DNA of 64,000 nucleotides from Bacillus licheniformis DSM 13 = ATCC 14580 (GCF_000011645.1 NC_006270.3:472501-536500); one strand, 5' to 3'. Numbered from the stretch's first letter, positions 41,930 to 50,150 are shown. The notes: generated by a model from the sequence alone, not told the origin. Numbers and translations: made by a program.

Positions 41930-44008
41930 ATGTATATGACAGCAAGGGAACAAAAACTAATGAAATACCTTTTGCATCAAAACCGTTATGTCAAAGTCAA
42001 TGAAATTGCCGGCTATATAGAAGTCAGCACAAGAACGGTCCACCGCGAGCTCAAAGCGGTTAAATCCGTTCTGGACAAGTACAGGCTTCAGCTTGATAAG
42101 CAGCCGGGAAAAGGCTTGAAACTGGTCGGAGCCTACAGAGACAAACAGCGGCTTCTTGAAGATCTGTCCCGGGACAGTCATGTCGAATACAGTGCCGATG
42201 AACGAAAGCTTTTGATTTTATGCGCGATGCTTGAAACGGGAGAGCCGATCAAGCTTTATACAATTGCCCATGACTTGCAGGTGACGGCGGCAACGATCAG
42301 CAACGATCTTGACGAGCTGGAGAAGTGGATCGCTCCATTCGGCCTTTCGCTGATCAGAAAAAGAGGCTACGGTATAGAGCTGAGGGGGCCGGAGGACGCC
42401 AAGCGGAAAATCGTCGGAAACTTGATGGCCGACAAGCTCGATGTTCAGCAGTTTCTGGAAACGATCGAAATGAATATTAAAGGCAAGAACGAAGCGCCGG
42501 AGAAAATATTCGGTGTCGTCAGCCGGGGGAAATTGCTGAAAGCGGAAAAAGTGCTGTTTCAGATGAAAGAAAAGTATGGACTTTCTCTTTCCGACAGTGC
42601 ATACATCGCTCTGGTCGTCCACTTGACGTTTGCGATCGAGCGGATACAGCTCGGTGAAATGATCAATATGAATGAAGAAGAATTGACGGATCTGAAGCGT
42701 ACGAAAGAGTTTGAACTGGCGCTTGCGCTTGCAAAGGCGCTTGAAGATGCGTTTCACGTGAAGATACCCGAAGCTGAGGCGGGGTATATTACGATGCATT
42801 TAAGAAGCGCCAACAAAAGCTTCAAAATCGACTACAGAGCGGAAGATATCGAGCTGGATACTGCGCTCAGAACGAAAAAGCTGATCGATTTCATCTCGCA
42901 AAAAACGGGCATGAATTTAACCGGCAATCATTCGCTTTATGAAGGATTAATCGCCCACCTTGAACCGGCGATCATCCGGATCAAAGAAAAGATGTCGGTG
43001 CATAATCCGTTAACAGAGCAGGTCAAAAAAGATTATTTTCTCCTATATATGGCCATAGAGGAAGGCGTCGAAATATTTTTCCCGGAAATCCGGTTTCCAG
43101 ATGAAGAAATTGCTTTTATCGTCCTTCACTTTGGATCGGCGCTTGAGATGAGCAAACAAAAAGTAGACATCAACGCGCTCGTGATTTGTTCGAGCGGAAT
43201 CGGTTCATCAAAGATGCTGGCCTCGCGGTTGAAAAAAGAGCTTCCTGAAATCGCTTCCTTTGAGATATCCTCTCTGATGGAACTGAAGACGAAAAACACT
43301 GATGCCTTTGACATCATCGTTTCAACCGTGCCGATCCCATATGAAAACATTGACTGCGTCACCGTCAGTCCGCTCCTTGACACGGAAGATGTGAAACAGA
43401 TCAAACACCAGCTCACCCGAAAAATCCCGCTCATCCTTCGGAAAAAGCGGATGGCGCCCAAAAAACCGGAGCCGTTTCCAGATATGCTTCAGATTGCGCG
43501 GAAAATCGGCCATTACGCGGCCGGCATTCAACATATACTGAGCCATTTTACGGTTGAAACGATGGAAGCTGAATCAAGCCTGGAACATACGGTCAAACGG
43601 ATTTGCGGAACCCTGGAAGATCAAGGCCTGGTTAAGGATGCAGGGCAGATGGCGGATGGACTGATGAAAAGAGAAGCACAGGGTGGCCTCGGAATTCCCG
43701 GAACAACCTTCGCGCTGTTTCATTTAAAAAGTGAAGCGGCCGCGGTTCCCCTCTTTAAAGCTTATGATCTGTCCAAACCGTTCGAGATCAAAGGGATGGA
43801 CGGAAGCGCCATGAAGATGATGCGGATGCTCATCATGCTGGCGCCGGCCGATCTGTCTCCGGAAGGTTCCGAGATTCTGAGCTTCATCAGCTCTTCGATG
43901 ATAGAAAGTGATGAGAGCATAAAAGCATACCAGACCGGAGACCGCGAGCAGCTGTACGGCATGCTGAACGTGCTGTTTCACCGGTTTATACAGGATAAAG
44001 AGTGGTGA
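41930..44008 (+). CDS. mtlR: MtlR, PTS-regulated activator of the mannitol genes
   Basis: 692 residues. HTH domains (YVKVNEIAGYIEVSTRTVHREL; LYTIAHDLQVTAATISNDLDEL), two PRDs (about 190-400), an EIIB-Gat-like domain with CSSGIGSSKMLASRL and an EIIA-Mtl-like C-terminus. In B. subtilis, phosphorylation of PRD2 and of the EIIB/EIIA-like domains sets its activity on mtlAFD. The frame stays open upstream through the poly-C tract, but MYMTAREQKL at 41930 is the conserved start with CGGAGG before it. Here it lies 281 bp after mtlD. Confidence 0.94.
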   Translation: MYMTAREQKLMKYLLHQNRYVKVNEIAGYIEVSTRTVHRELKAVKSVLDKYRLQLDKQPGKGLKLVGAYRDKQRLLEDLSRDSHVEYSADERKLLILCAMLETGEPIKLYTIAHDLQVTAATISNDLDELEKWIAPFGLSLIRKRGYGIELRGPEDAKRKIVGNLMADKLDVQQFLETIEMNIKGKNEAPEKIFGVVSRGKLLKAEKVLFQMKEKYGLSLSDSAYIALVVHLTFAIERIQLGEMINMNEEELTDLKRTKEFELALALAKALEDAFHVKIPEAEAGYITMHLRSANKSFKIDYRAEDIELDTALRTKKLIDFISQKTGMNLTGNHSLYEGLIAHLEPAIIRIKEKMSVHNPLTEQVKKDYFLLYMAIEEGVEIFFPEIRFPDEEIAFIVLHFGSALEMSKQKVDINALVICSSGIGSSKMLASRLKKELPEIASFEISSLMELKTKNTDAFDIIVSTVPIPYENIDCVTVSPLLDTEDVKQIKHQLTRKIPLILRKKRMAPKKPEPFPDMLQIARKIGHYAAGIQHILSHFTVETMEAESSLEHTVKRICGTLEDQGLVKDAGQMADGLMKREAQGGLGIPGTTFALFHLKSEAAAVPLFKAYDLSKPFEIKGMDGSAMKMMRMLIMLAPADLSPEGSEILSFISSSMIESDESIKAYQTGDREQLYGMLNVLFHRFIQDKEW

Positions 44009-44009
44009 G

Positions 44010-44035
44010 AGCCCCGGGTTAACCCGGGGCTTTCT
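44010..44035 (+). terminator. Terminator of mtlR
   Basis: A near-perfect GC stem, agccccgggt/acccggggct, followed by ttctt. Confidence 0.75.
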
Positions 44036-44058
44036 TCATTTTTATCGCACATGGTCAT

Positions 44059-44084
44059 GTTTAAACAAAAATTTCTCCGGTTAA
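44059..44084 (+). promoter_or_regulatory. Sigma-B promoter of ydaD
   Basis: GTTTAA, 14 bp, GGTTAA: close to the sigma-B consensus GTTTAA-N12/15-GGGTAT. Confidence 0.7.
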
Positions 44085-44120
44085 AAGTCTAGTAACATCA
44101 GCTAAAGGGAGGAATCACAA

Positions 44121-44990
44121 ATGGATTTGCGCAATCAGCAGACAAACGGGCAGCCGGCGCAGACGCAAGACCGCCAGCCCGGCATCGAAAGCGTCATGAA
44201 TCCGCGTCCGATCTATGAGGATGAAAATTACAAAGGAACGGATAAACTGAAAGGAAAGGTCGCGCTGATCACAGGAGGCGACAGCGGAATCGGCAGAGCT
44301 GTTGCCGTTGCCTATGCTAAAGAAGGCGCGGACATCTCGATCGTCTACTTGAATGAACACGAAGACGCTCAGGAGACGAAAGCGCGCGTTGAAAAAGAGG
44401 GCGTCAAATGCCTGCTGCTTCCCGGCGATGTCAGGGATGAAGCTTTCTGCAATGACGCGGTTGAGCAGACGGTGAAGGAGCTGGGCCGTCTTGATATTCT
44501 TGTCAATAATGCGGCCGAACAGCATCCTAAAGACAGCATTAAAGAGATTTCCAGTGAACAGCTCGAGAAAACATTTAAAACAAATTTCTTCTCTTATTTC
44601 TACTTTACAAAAAAAGCGATTGATTATCTGGAGCCGGGCAGCGCGATCATCAATACAACATCGATCAACCCTTACCGGGGCAATCCGCAGCTGATTGACT
44701 ACACGGCAACAAAAGGGGCGATCAATGCGTTTACACGGTCGATGTCACAGGCGCTCGTCAAAGACGGCATCCGTGTCAATGCCGTTGCACCGGGACCGAT
44801 TTGGACGCCGCTGATCCCGTCAACGTTTTCAGGGGAGGAAGTGGCGAAGTTCGGTACAGATACACCGATGGGCCGTCCAGGTCAGCCGGTCGACCATGTG
44901 GGCTGCTATGTGCTTTTAGCATCTGACGATTCTTCGTATATGACAGGGCAGACCCTCCACGTCAACGGCGGAGACTTTATCACGACATAA
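44121..44990 (+). CDS. ydaD: YdaD, SDR-family general stress oxidoreductase
   Basis: 289 residues with a hydrophilic N-terminal extension of about 40, then a classical short-chain dehydrogenase: GGDSGIGRAVAVAYAKEG for NAD(P), LDILVNNAAEQ, and the catalytic Ser and Tyr-x3-Lys in TTSIN and YTATKGAINAF. The substrate is unknown. In B. subtilis ydaD and ydaE are one sigma-B stress operon; the sigma-B promoter and the 15-nt gap to ydaE show the same here. Confidence 0.88.
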   Translation: MDLRNQQTNGQPAQTQDRQPGIESVMNPRPIYEDENYKGTDKLKGKVALITGGDSGIGRAVAVAYAKEGADISIVYLNEHEDAQETKARVEKEGVKCLLLPGDVRDEAFCNDAVEQTVKELGRLDILVNNAAEQHPKDSIKEISSEQLEKTFKTNFFSYFYFTKKAIDYLEPGSAIINTTSINPYRGNPQLIDYTATKGAINAFTRSMSQALVKDGIRVNAVAPGPIWTPLIPSTFSGEEVAKFGTDTPMGRPGQPVDHVGCYVLLASDDSSYMTGQTLHVNGGDFITT

Positions 44991-45005
44991 AAGGGGGAAG
45001 CTCGT

Positions 45006-45509
45006 GTGAAGGTGACAAAGGAAGATGTAATTGAATACTACGAGAAAGCGGGCATTGTGCTGAACGACGATGATAAAGAAAACATCCAAATCATGGACTA
45101 CGGATTAAATAAGCTGGATAAGCTGGGGCTTCAGCTGTTCGTCTATGTCAACACAGACCGCTACTGCGCCAAAGAGCTCGTATTATTCCCTGAACAAACA
45201 TGCCCCGAACACCGGCATCCTCCTGTAGACAAGCAGAAAGGGAAGGAAGAGACATTCAGGTGCAGATACGGAAAAGTGTATTTGTATGTAGAAGGAGAAA
45301 AAACGGAAGCCCCGGCCGTTATGCCGCCGGACGAGGATATTGAACATTTCACCGTTTGGCACGAAATTCAGCTCACGCCCGGCGAACAGTTTACGATTCC
45401 GCCGGACACGAAGCATTGGTTCAAAGCGGGGAGTGAAGGTGCGGTGGTCACGGAGTTTTCTTCAACAAGCACCGATGATCACGATGTGTTCACAGATCCG
45501 AGAATTTAG
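45006..45509 (+). CDS. ydaE: YdaE, D-lyxose ketol-isomerase
   Basis: 167-residue cupin with metal-binding residues in CPEHRHPP (two His), KEETFRCRYG (Glu) and FTIPPDTKHWF (His). The B. subtilis protein is a sigma-B-controlled D-lyxose isomerase (lyxose/xylulose). The start is the GTG at 45006 behind AAAGGGGGAAG. It follows ydaD by 15 nt, and a terminator lies just after the stop. Confidence 0.88.
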   Translation: MKVTKEDVIEYYEKAGIVLNDDDKENIQIMDYGLNKLDKLGLQLFVYVNTDRYCAKELVLFPEQTCPEHRHPPVDKQKGKEETFRCRYGKVYLYVEGEKTEAPAVMPPDEDIEHFTVWHEIQLTPGEQFTIPPDTKHWFKAGSEGAVVTEFSSTSTDDHDVFTDPRI

Positions 45510-45540
45510 CGAATGGGAGTCCATCTCATTCGCTTTTTTT
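45508..45540. terminator. Terminator between ydaE and the DUF2283 gene
   Basis: agcgaatg/cattcgct stem with a 12-nt loop and T7 on the plus strand. Confidence 0.8.
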
Positions 45541-45909
45541 CGCTCGCTCCATCACATCAAAGCCGATGAAGTGCCGTCCGTCATGATCGGCAAAATAAAA
45601 TTGAACACCGTTCACACAAAGTGTTTTGACCGCTTCCTGTGCCGTCGGTCGAAACCGCCGAACGTGCGTCCCGTTTAGGTAAGCCGGTTCAAGTTTATAT
45701 TTTCTGCCGGTCAGCGTTCCAAGCCGCGCGATTTCCGGAGCCTCGTCCCCCGGAAATTCGACACCGATGATCCGCTGATGGCGGTCAAAGTCTGCAGACA
45801 AAGCCGTGTCGCCGATATCATCTGTTGCTGATACCGATCCGGCCCGCCTTTCCGTTAAAGCAATGTAGCCCATATCAGCCTCGGCATCAAACGATATGAA
45901 AATATTCAC
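45526..45909 (-). CDS. DUF2283-domain protein of unknown function
   Basis: 127 residues beginning MNIFISFDAEADMGYIALTE, the DUF2283 pattern in which an Asp-rich strand is followed by an aromatic beta pair. The second half (GRKYKLEPAYLNGTHVRRFRPT, NGVQFYFADHDGRHFIGFDV) is a separate small domain I do not recognise. The start is the GTG at 45909, because the ATG at 45924 lies before GGAGGT, the ribosome site of the GTG. It is convergent with ydaE and divergent from ydaG. Confidence 0.7.
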   Translation of the reverse strand: MNIFISFDAEADMGYIALTERRAGSVSATDDIGDTALSADFDRHQRIIGVEFPGDEAPEIARLGTLTGRKYKLEPAYLNGTHVRRFRPTAQEAVKTLCVNGVQFYFADHDGRHFIGFDVMERAKKSE

Positions 45910-45930
45910 GTCAAAAACCTCCATTCAATT

Positions 45931-45956
45931 GTTTAATATACAAGACATTGTGGAAA
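45931..45956 (+). promoter_or_regulatory. Sigma-B promoter of ydaG
   Basis: GTTTAA, 14 bp, TGGAAA: sigma-B type, 38 bp before the ydaG start codon. Confidence 0.7.
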
Positions 45957-45994
45957 AGTAACAGTGGAGACGATACAAAGGAGGGAACCTCAAA

Positions 45995-46417
45995 ATGGAT
46001 CAGCAGCAATTGAAGAACAAGGTGCTTGATATTCTCGATCATCATAAAATCGGTTCGCTTGCAACGGTTGAAAGCGGCAAGCCTCATTCCCGCTACATGA
46101 CCTTTTTCCATGACGGGCTGACGCTTTATACACCGACAAGCGATGAGACGCACAAGGCGGAAGAGATTGATAACAATCCGAACGTCCACGTGCTGTTGGG
46201 TTATAACGGCGAAGGATTAGGCGATGCATACCTTGAAATTACAGGTACGGCAAAGCTCAACCATTCAAAGGATTTAAAGGACAAAATTTGGGATGAAAGG
46301 CTTGAGCAATGGTTTGACGGAAAGGACGATCCGAACTTGACCGTGCTTGAGATTGAGCCTTCGGAAATCAGACTGATGAATGAAGGCGAAAGCACCCCGG
46401 TCACGCTTGACATGTAG
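45995..46417 (+). CDS. ydaG: YdaG, general stress protein 26 (PNPOx-like split barrel)
   Basis: 140 residues of the pyridoxamine-phosphate-oxidase-like family: HHKIGSLATVESGKPHSRYMTFFHDG, YTPTSDETHKAEEIDNNPNVHVLLGY. Members bind flavin or F420-like cofactors; YdaG is a sigma-B stress protein with no settled reaction. AGGAGG precedes the ATG. No obvious terminator follows before the structured RNA region, so its transcript could run to the hairpin at 46781. Confidence 0.88.
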   Translation: MDQQQLKNKVLDILDHHKIGSLATVESGKPHSRYMTFFHDGLTLYTPTSDETHKAEEIDNNPNVHVLLGYNGEGLGDAYLEITGTAKLNHSKDLKDKIWDERLEQWFDGKDDPNLTVLEIEPSEIRLMNEGESTPVTLDM

Positions 46418-46434
46418 CACTGTGCTCAATCAGT

Positions 46435-46463
46435 TTGTCATAAAGGGCGAACTGTAGTATAAT
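46435..46463 (+). promoter_or_regulatory. Sigma-A promoter in front of the candidate structured RNA
   Basis: TTGTCA (46435-46440), exactly 17 bp, TATAAT (46458-46463). Nothing coding follows for 400 bp. Confidence 0.75.
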
Positions 46464-46469
46464 AAAAAA

Positions 46470-46811
46470 CAGGAACACGCAAAAGAGCAAATAAATGGAA
46501 AGTAAACTTCTTTTTTCTTTCTTAGAAGATGCTAATTTCTTCCTCTGACCCGCCCCTAACAGGATAGAGGGAAAAAAGACTTTTTGTTTCACAATTCACA
46601 CTGGCGCGGCTTCGGAGCCGCAAGGACGAATGAGAGGTAGGGCTTTCGTTGTCTTGTATCAGAAATTCCATGGTGTTTACTTTCGCTCGGAACGATAGAT
46701 GCTGATCTTTTACGAAATTCAAATGACCGCCTTTGGCAGCGGATAATAATTTATTTGCTCGAATAAATATGATAATTGAGACCGCTTCGGCTTTTGCCGG
46801 AGCGGTTTTTG
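46470..46811 (+). ncRNA. Candidate structured noncoding RNA or leader of amj
   Basis: The stretch starts at a good promoter, ends at an intrinsic terminator (46781-46811) and has no supported ORF. Two nested long-range stems pair its ends: gagcaaataaat (46485-46496) with atttatttgctc (46749-46760), 12 perfect bp, and gaaagtaaac (46498-46507) with gtttactttc (46675-46684), 10 perfect bp. Inside are gcggct-ucgg-agccgc (46606-46621) and ttcctct/agagggaa (46540-46573). I recognise no Rfam family (not T-box, 6S, SRP, RNase P or a common riboswitch). It could be a free RNA, the 3' end of ydaG mRNA or an attenuating leader for amj. Confidence 0.65.
46781..46811 (+). terminator. Intrinsic terminator before amj
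   Basis: 11-bp stem accgcttcggc/gccggagcggt (one G.U) with loop tttt and a T5 tail. Confidence 0.85.
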
Positions 46812-46817
46812 ATTTGC

Positions 46818-46845
46818 CGAAACGTTTCCGTTTTAAAAACAGTCT
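46818..46845 (+). promoter_or_regulatory. Possible ECF (sigma-M type) promoter of amj
   Basis: CGAAAC (46818-46823), then CAGTCTT at 46840, resembling the TGAAAC-N16-CGTC form. B. subtilis amj is under sigma-M. CAGTCT/AGACTG (46840-46858) could also form a small hairpin beside the ribosome site. Confidence 0.4.
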
Positions 46846-46869
46846 TACCTATAGACTGGAGGAAGGTAA

Positions 46870-47679
46870 ATGGACTTTTTAACATCCAAGGTGCTATTGA
46901 TTTTTTGTTTTCTGTTGTTGATCCATTCCATCGAAACGCTCGCTTACGCTGCCCGGCTGTCAGGCGCGAGAGTCGGATTTATCGCATCGGCTCTGTCATT
47001 ATTTAATGTGATGGTCATCGTCTCGAGAATGTCAAACATGGTTCAGCAGCCTGTGACGGGAAAGCTTGTTGATGTCGCGGGGGCGGATGCGCTTTCCCTC
47101 GTCGGTAGCCAATTTCGGTTTTTGATCTTTGGTTCAACCGTCGGCACAATTTTCGGAATGCTGCTTCTGCCGACATTCGTCGCCGTATTTTCGAGAGCGA
47201 TTGTTCATTTGGCAGGAGAAAATGGCTCCGTTTTGCAAGTGTTTCGCAAGGCGTTTTCAAAAAATAGCTTCAAGCATGCAAAGCATTATGCAAAAAGACC
47301 GAGCCTGGAATATGTGAAAGACTTTCGGTTCCGCTATATACCGAAACGGCTGTTTGTCTTGAACATGGTCATTACGGCGATTTATACAATCGGCGTTCTT
47401 GCCGCTCTTTATGCGGGCGTCCTTGTGCCCGAAAGGCATACGACCGCGGTGATGGCCTCCGGCCTTGTCAACGGGGTTGCGACGATGCTGCTCGCGCTGT
47501 TTGTCGATCCAAAGGTGTCGGTACTTGCAGATGACGTAGCAAAAGGGAAGCGGAGCTATACGTATTTGAAATGGGCTTCGATCACAATGGCAGCATCGAG
47601 GGTGGCCGGGACGATTTTTGCCCAAGTACTATTTATTCCCGCTTCTTACTATATCGCATGGATGACGAAGTGGATGTAG
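46870..47679 (+). CDS. amj: Amj, alternative lipid II flippase (YdaH)
   Basis: 269 residues with about six hydrophobic segments and no signal peptide. It reads as Amj: LLIHSIETLAYAARLSGARVGFIASALSLFNVMVIVSRMSNM and MASGLVNGVATMLLALFVDPKVSVLADD. In B. subtilis Amj flips lipid II across the membrane when MurJ is absent or inhibited. GGAGGAAGG precedes the ATG. The region upstream (structured RNA plus terminator plus possible sigma-M promoter) suggests layered control. Confidence 0.92.
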   Translation: MDFLTSKVLLIFCFLLLIHSIETLAYAARLSGARVGFIASALSLFNVMVIVSRMSNMVQQPVTGKLVDVAGADALSLVGSQFRFLIFGSTVGTIFGMLLLPTFVAVFSRAIVHLAGENGSVLQVFRKAFSKNSFKHAKHYAKRPSLEYVKDFRFRYIPKRLFVLNMVITAIYTIGVLAALYAGVLVPERHTTAVMASGLVNGVATMLLALFVDPKVSVLADDVAKGKRSYTYLKWASITMAASRVAGTIFAQVLFIPASYYIAWMTKWM

Positions 47680-47735
47680 TCGATTTTTGACGAAAAGATC
47701 AAAATTCGATCATTTTCATTACATTATGAAACAAA

Positions 47736-47764
47736 TGAAAACAAAATATTATCTTTTTCGACAG
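47736..47764 (+). promoter_or_regulatory. Possible ECF promoter of the LCP gene
   Basis: TGAAAA (47736-47741), 17 bp, CGACAG (47759-47764), the GAAAAC...CGAC form used by sigma-X/M/W. LCP genes are often in these regulons. Confidence 0.4.
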
Positions 47765-47843
47765 GGTTAGACAGCTTGATCTTTCTTTTATTAATTGCCC
47801 GCTGTTTCATCCTGTGATAGTCTTATGTGTGGCGGTGATAAAA

Positions 47844-48785
47844 GTGGAGAGGGTTAGAGTAAGAGTAAGAAAACCGAAAAGAAAAAGGCGAAAAATCATA
47901 AAGCGCCTGTTTACATTAACTTTGCTGGTTATCATAGCAGCAGCGGGTTATACCTACTTTGAATACAAAAAAGGCTTATCTGAATCTGACGGAGATTTTA
48001 AAGAAGACGGACAGTTTGAATTTAACGGGGAAGGCTCTGATCTTGATGAAGTGAACATCCTCGTTCTTGGGATCGATTCAAGAGGGGAAGACCATTCAAG
48101 GTCTGACTCCATGATGGTCATCCACTATAATAAAAAGCAGAAACAGCCTAAATTGATTTCGATTATGAGGGACAGCTATGTCGACATTCCGGGATATGAC
48201 AAGCAAAAAGTCAATGCGGCTTATGCATACGGAGGCCCGGAACTCGTCAGAAAAACATTAAAAGAATCCTTTGATTTGGACATTAACTATTACGCTGTCA
48301 TCGATTTTAAAGGTTTTGCCAAAATCGTTGATGCGGTGGCGCCTGACGGCATCGAAGTCGATGTTCCGAAAAAAATGTCATACGGAATCGGCATGACACT
48401 GCAGCCGGGAAAACAAGTTCTTCACGGTGAAAGGCTGCTGGGCTATGTCCGGTTCAGGCATGACAGAGAAAGCGATTTTGGACGGGTCAGAAGGCAGCAG
48501 GAAGTCTTTTCAAAGCTTCAAAAAGAAGCGGTGAGCATCGGAAATATCGCACAGCTTCCGAAGCTGTGGGGGCTCGTCGATCCGTATATTGAAACAAACA
48601 TTCCGAACGGCGTCATACTCTCCGTCGGCAAAGACTTTTTGCTTGGAAGCGTAAAAGAAACCAAAAGCTTCAGGCTGCCGGTTGACGGATCATTTACGAA
48701 CAAAGACGATCCAAAATACGGGGCAGTCCTTGATTTAGACCTTGAACAAAACAAGGAAGAGCTGAAACGCTTTTTAAATGAGTGA
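47844..48785 (+). CDS. LytR-CpsA-Psr family wall-polymer ligase
   Basis: 313 residues. A very basic cytoplasmic start (MERVRVRVRKPKRKRRK), one membrane helix (about 22-42), then the extracellular LCP domain: NILVLGIDSRGEDHSRSDSMMVI, SIMRDSYVDIPGYDKQKVNAAYAYGG, YVRFRHDRESDFGRVRRQQEV. LCP enzymes attach teichoic acids or other undecaprenyl-linked polymers to peptidoglycan. It is not at the tagT, tagU or tagV locus, so it is probably an extra paralogue. The frame opens at 47814; the GTG at 47844 follows GGCGGTG and gives the usual N-terminus. Confidence 0.88.
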   Translation: MERVRVRVRKPKRKRRKIIKRLFTLTLLVIIAAAGYTYFEYKKGLSESDGDFKEDGQFEFNGEGSDLDEVNILVLGIDSRGEDHSRSDSMMVIHYNKKQKQPKLISIMRDSYVDIPGYDKQKVNAAYAYGGPELVRKTLKESFDLDINYYAVIDFKGFAKIVDAVAPDGIEVDVPKKMSYGIGMTLQPGKQVLHGERLLGYVRFRHDRESDFGRVRRQQEVFSKLQKEAVSIGNIAQLPKLWGLVDPYIETNIPNGVILSVGKDFLLGSVKETKSFRLPVDGSFTNKDDPKYGAVLDLDLEQNKEELKRFLNE

Positions 48786-48789
48786 TCAA

Positions 48790-48818
48790 AAAATCCGCCG
48801 GGAAACCCGGCGGATTTT
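48790..48818. terminator. Bidirectional terminator between the LCP gene and ydzA
   Basis: Perfect 13-bp stem aaaatccgccggg/cccggcggatttt with a 3-nt loop. Confidence 0.9.
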
Positions 48819-49110
48819 ACTGATCATATTTTTTTAGTCCCCGGTCATAAAGGAAATTGCCGAATGGAACAAATGCGGCCACAAGACCGGCAGCCGGCCA
48901 TTTCACAGACCACCTCAGCACAAAAGTTGCATACAACAGAACAAACAAATACAAAATAAACAATCCGCCGTGAACCGATCCGACAATCGTAACGGCCATC
49001 GGGTAATCCGCCCAATATTTAAGCGGCATGGCGATGAACAGCAGGATTAAAAGCGACATGCCTTCAATAAAACCCATCAACCGAAGGCGGCCAATCGGCG
49101 TTTGCAGCAT
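48817..49110 (-). CDS. ydzA: YdzA, DUF3817 integral membrane protein
   Basis: 97 residues with three hydrophobic helices: RLMGFIEGMSLLILLFIAMPLKYW, AVTIVGSVHGGLFILYLFVLLYA and AAGLVAAFVPFGNFLYDRGL, the DUF3817 pattern. Function unknown. AGGAGGTATACT precedes the ATG. Its position between amj and lrpC matches ydzA of B. subtilis, which supports the name. Confidence 0.82.
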   Translation of the reverse strand: MLQTPIGRLRLMGFIEGMSLLILLFIAMPLKYWADYPMAVTIVGSVHGGLFILYLFVLLYATFVLRWSVKWPAAGLVAAFVPFGNFLYDRGLKKYDQ

Positions 49111-49193
49111 AGTATACCTCCTGTGGAGTGATAGTCTACCTTTATACTATAAACCAAAAGGGGACAAATATGACAGGTTTTTCTCCGATTGAT

Positions 49194-49604
49194 TTATGCG
49201 TCTGCCGGAAGCTTCATTAAAGCGCCGAAGTATTGCTGGGCAGTCGTAAAACAAATAAATGCGGTCAATTCCGTTATTTCTTCTTCTGAAAACACTTCTT
49301 TTAAAACATCAAACTGCCTGTCTGACACGCGCTCCCTCTGCGCCAAAAAGACCTCTGCAAACCCCATCGCAAAGCTCGTTTTCTGCTGATTCGGAATCTC
49401 GGGCTTCCCCTTGGCCTTGCAATATTCACACCCGTTTCCCTGAGCCAGCACACGGCGCACCTGCTCCTTCAGTTCCTTTGATAAAAAGCCATCTCCTGAC
49501 AGCTCCTCAGCTAAAGCCGTCCAGCTTGACATCAGGCTTTCAGAGTGTCCGAGCAGCCGCTGAAACGGCGTCTCTCCTCTGTCTGAAAAATTGATTCTTG
49601 TCAT
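49194..49604 (-). CDS. Carboxymuconolactone-decarboxylase / AhpD-like protein
   Basis: 136 residues of the helical CMD family: SSWTALAEELSGDGFLSKELKEQVRRVLAQGNGCEYCKAKG holds the AhpD-type CxxC (CEYC), followed by FSEEEITELTAFICFTTAQQYFGALM. Such proteins act as peroxidase or disulfide-relay enzymes. The Cys pair suggests a redox role; the reaction is unknown. It lies between ydzA and lrpC, divergent from lrpC. Confidence 0.78.
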   Translation of the reverse strand: MTRINFSDRGETPFQRLLGHSESLMSSWTALAEELSGDGFLSKELKEQVRRVLAQGNGCEYCKAKGKPEIPNQQKTSFAMGFAEVFLAQRERVSDRQFDVLKEVFSEEEITELTAFICFTTAQQYFGALMKLPADA

Positions 49605-49721
49605 ATGATGATCACCTCTTCATAATCATATATAAGCAGAAGAGAAATATGAATTTCGAACGAAAGAATTTTCGTGAAAATATTAAAATAATGAAATAGA
49701 ATGGAGGGAATAAAGTTACAT

Positions 49722-50150
49722 ATGAAAATTGATGATCTCGATTTTAAAATCATAGCCGAATTAAAGAAAGACAGCCGTTTATCGATGCGGGAGCTGGGCA
49801 GGAAGATCAGCCTTTCGGCACCGTCTGTGACCGAAAGAGTCAGGCGGCTCGAATCGTTCGGCGTCATAAAAAAATATACGCTGGACATCGATTACCAAAA
49901 GGTCGGTCTTCCCGTTTCCTGCATCATTGAAGCAACGGTGAAAAACGGGGAATACGAGAGGTTTAAAGCGTATATCGAACGCCTCCCGAACATTGAATTC
50001 TGCTACCGGATCGCGGGAGCTGCCTGCTATATGCTGAAAATCAATGCAGAGAGCCTGGCGAAGATCGAAGCGTTTATCAATGAAACGTCTCCATATGCCC
50101 AAACCGTGACACACGTGATTTTTTCGGAAATTGAAACAAAGGAATCGTGA
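49722..50150 (+). CDS. lrpC: LrpC, Lrp/AsnC-family regulator
   Basis: 142 residues. AsnC-type HTH (DFKIIAELKKDSRLSMRELGRKISLSAPSVTERVRRLESFGVI) and a RAM effector domain (AACYMLKINAESLAKIEAFINETSPYAQT). B. subtilis LrpC binds and bends DNA, is linked to amino-acid metabolism and DNA architecture, and lies beside topB as here. The frame opens at 49701, but the ATG at 49722 matches the homologue's start (MKIDDLD); GGAGGG is 13 nt away, a long spacing. Confidence 0.9.
   Translation: MKIDDLDFKIIAELKKDSRLSMRELGRKISLSAPSVTERVRRLESFGVIKKYTLDIDYQKVGLPVSCIIEATVKNGEYERFKAYIERLPNIEFCYRIAGAACYMLKINAESLAKIEAFINETSPYAQTVTHVIFSEIETKES

Noticed and set aside
46401..46722. Short minus-strand frames in the structured-RNA region
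   Set aside because: They lack SD sequences, and the promoter, stems and terminator all point to a plus-strand RNA.
46470..46811. T-box, SRP RNA, 6S RNA or RNase P RNA as identity for the structured RNA
   Set aside because: No T-box sequence, no specifier arrangement, and none of the conserved cores of the other RNAs could be found by eye.
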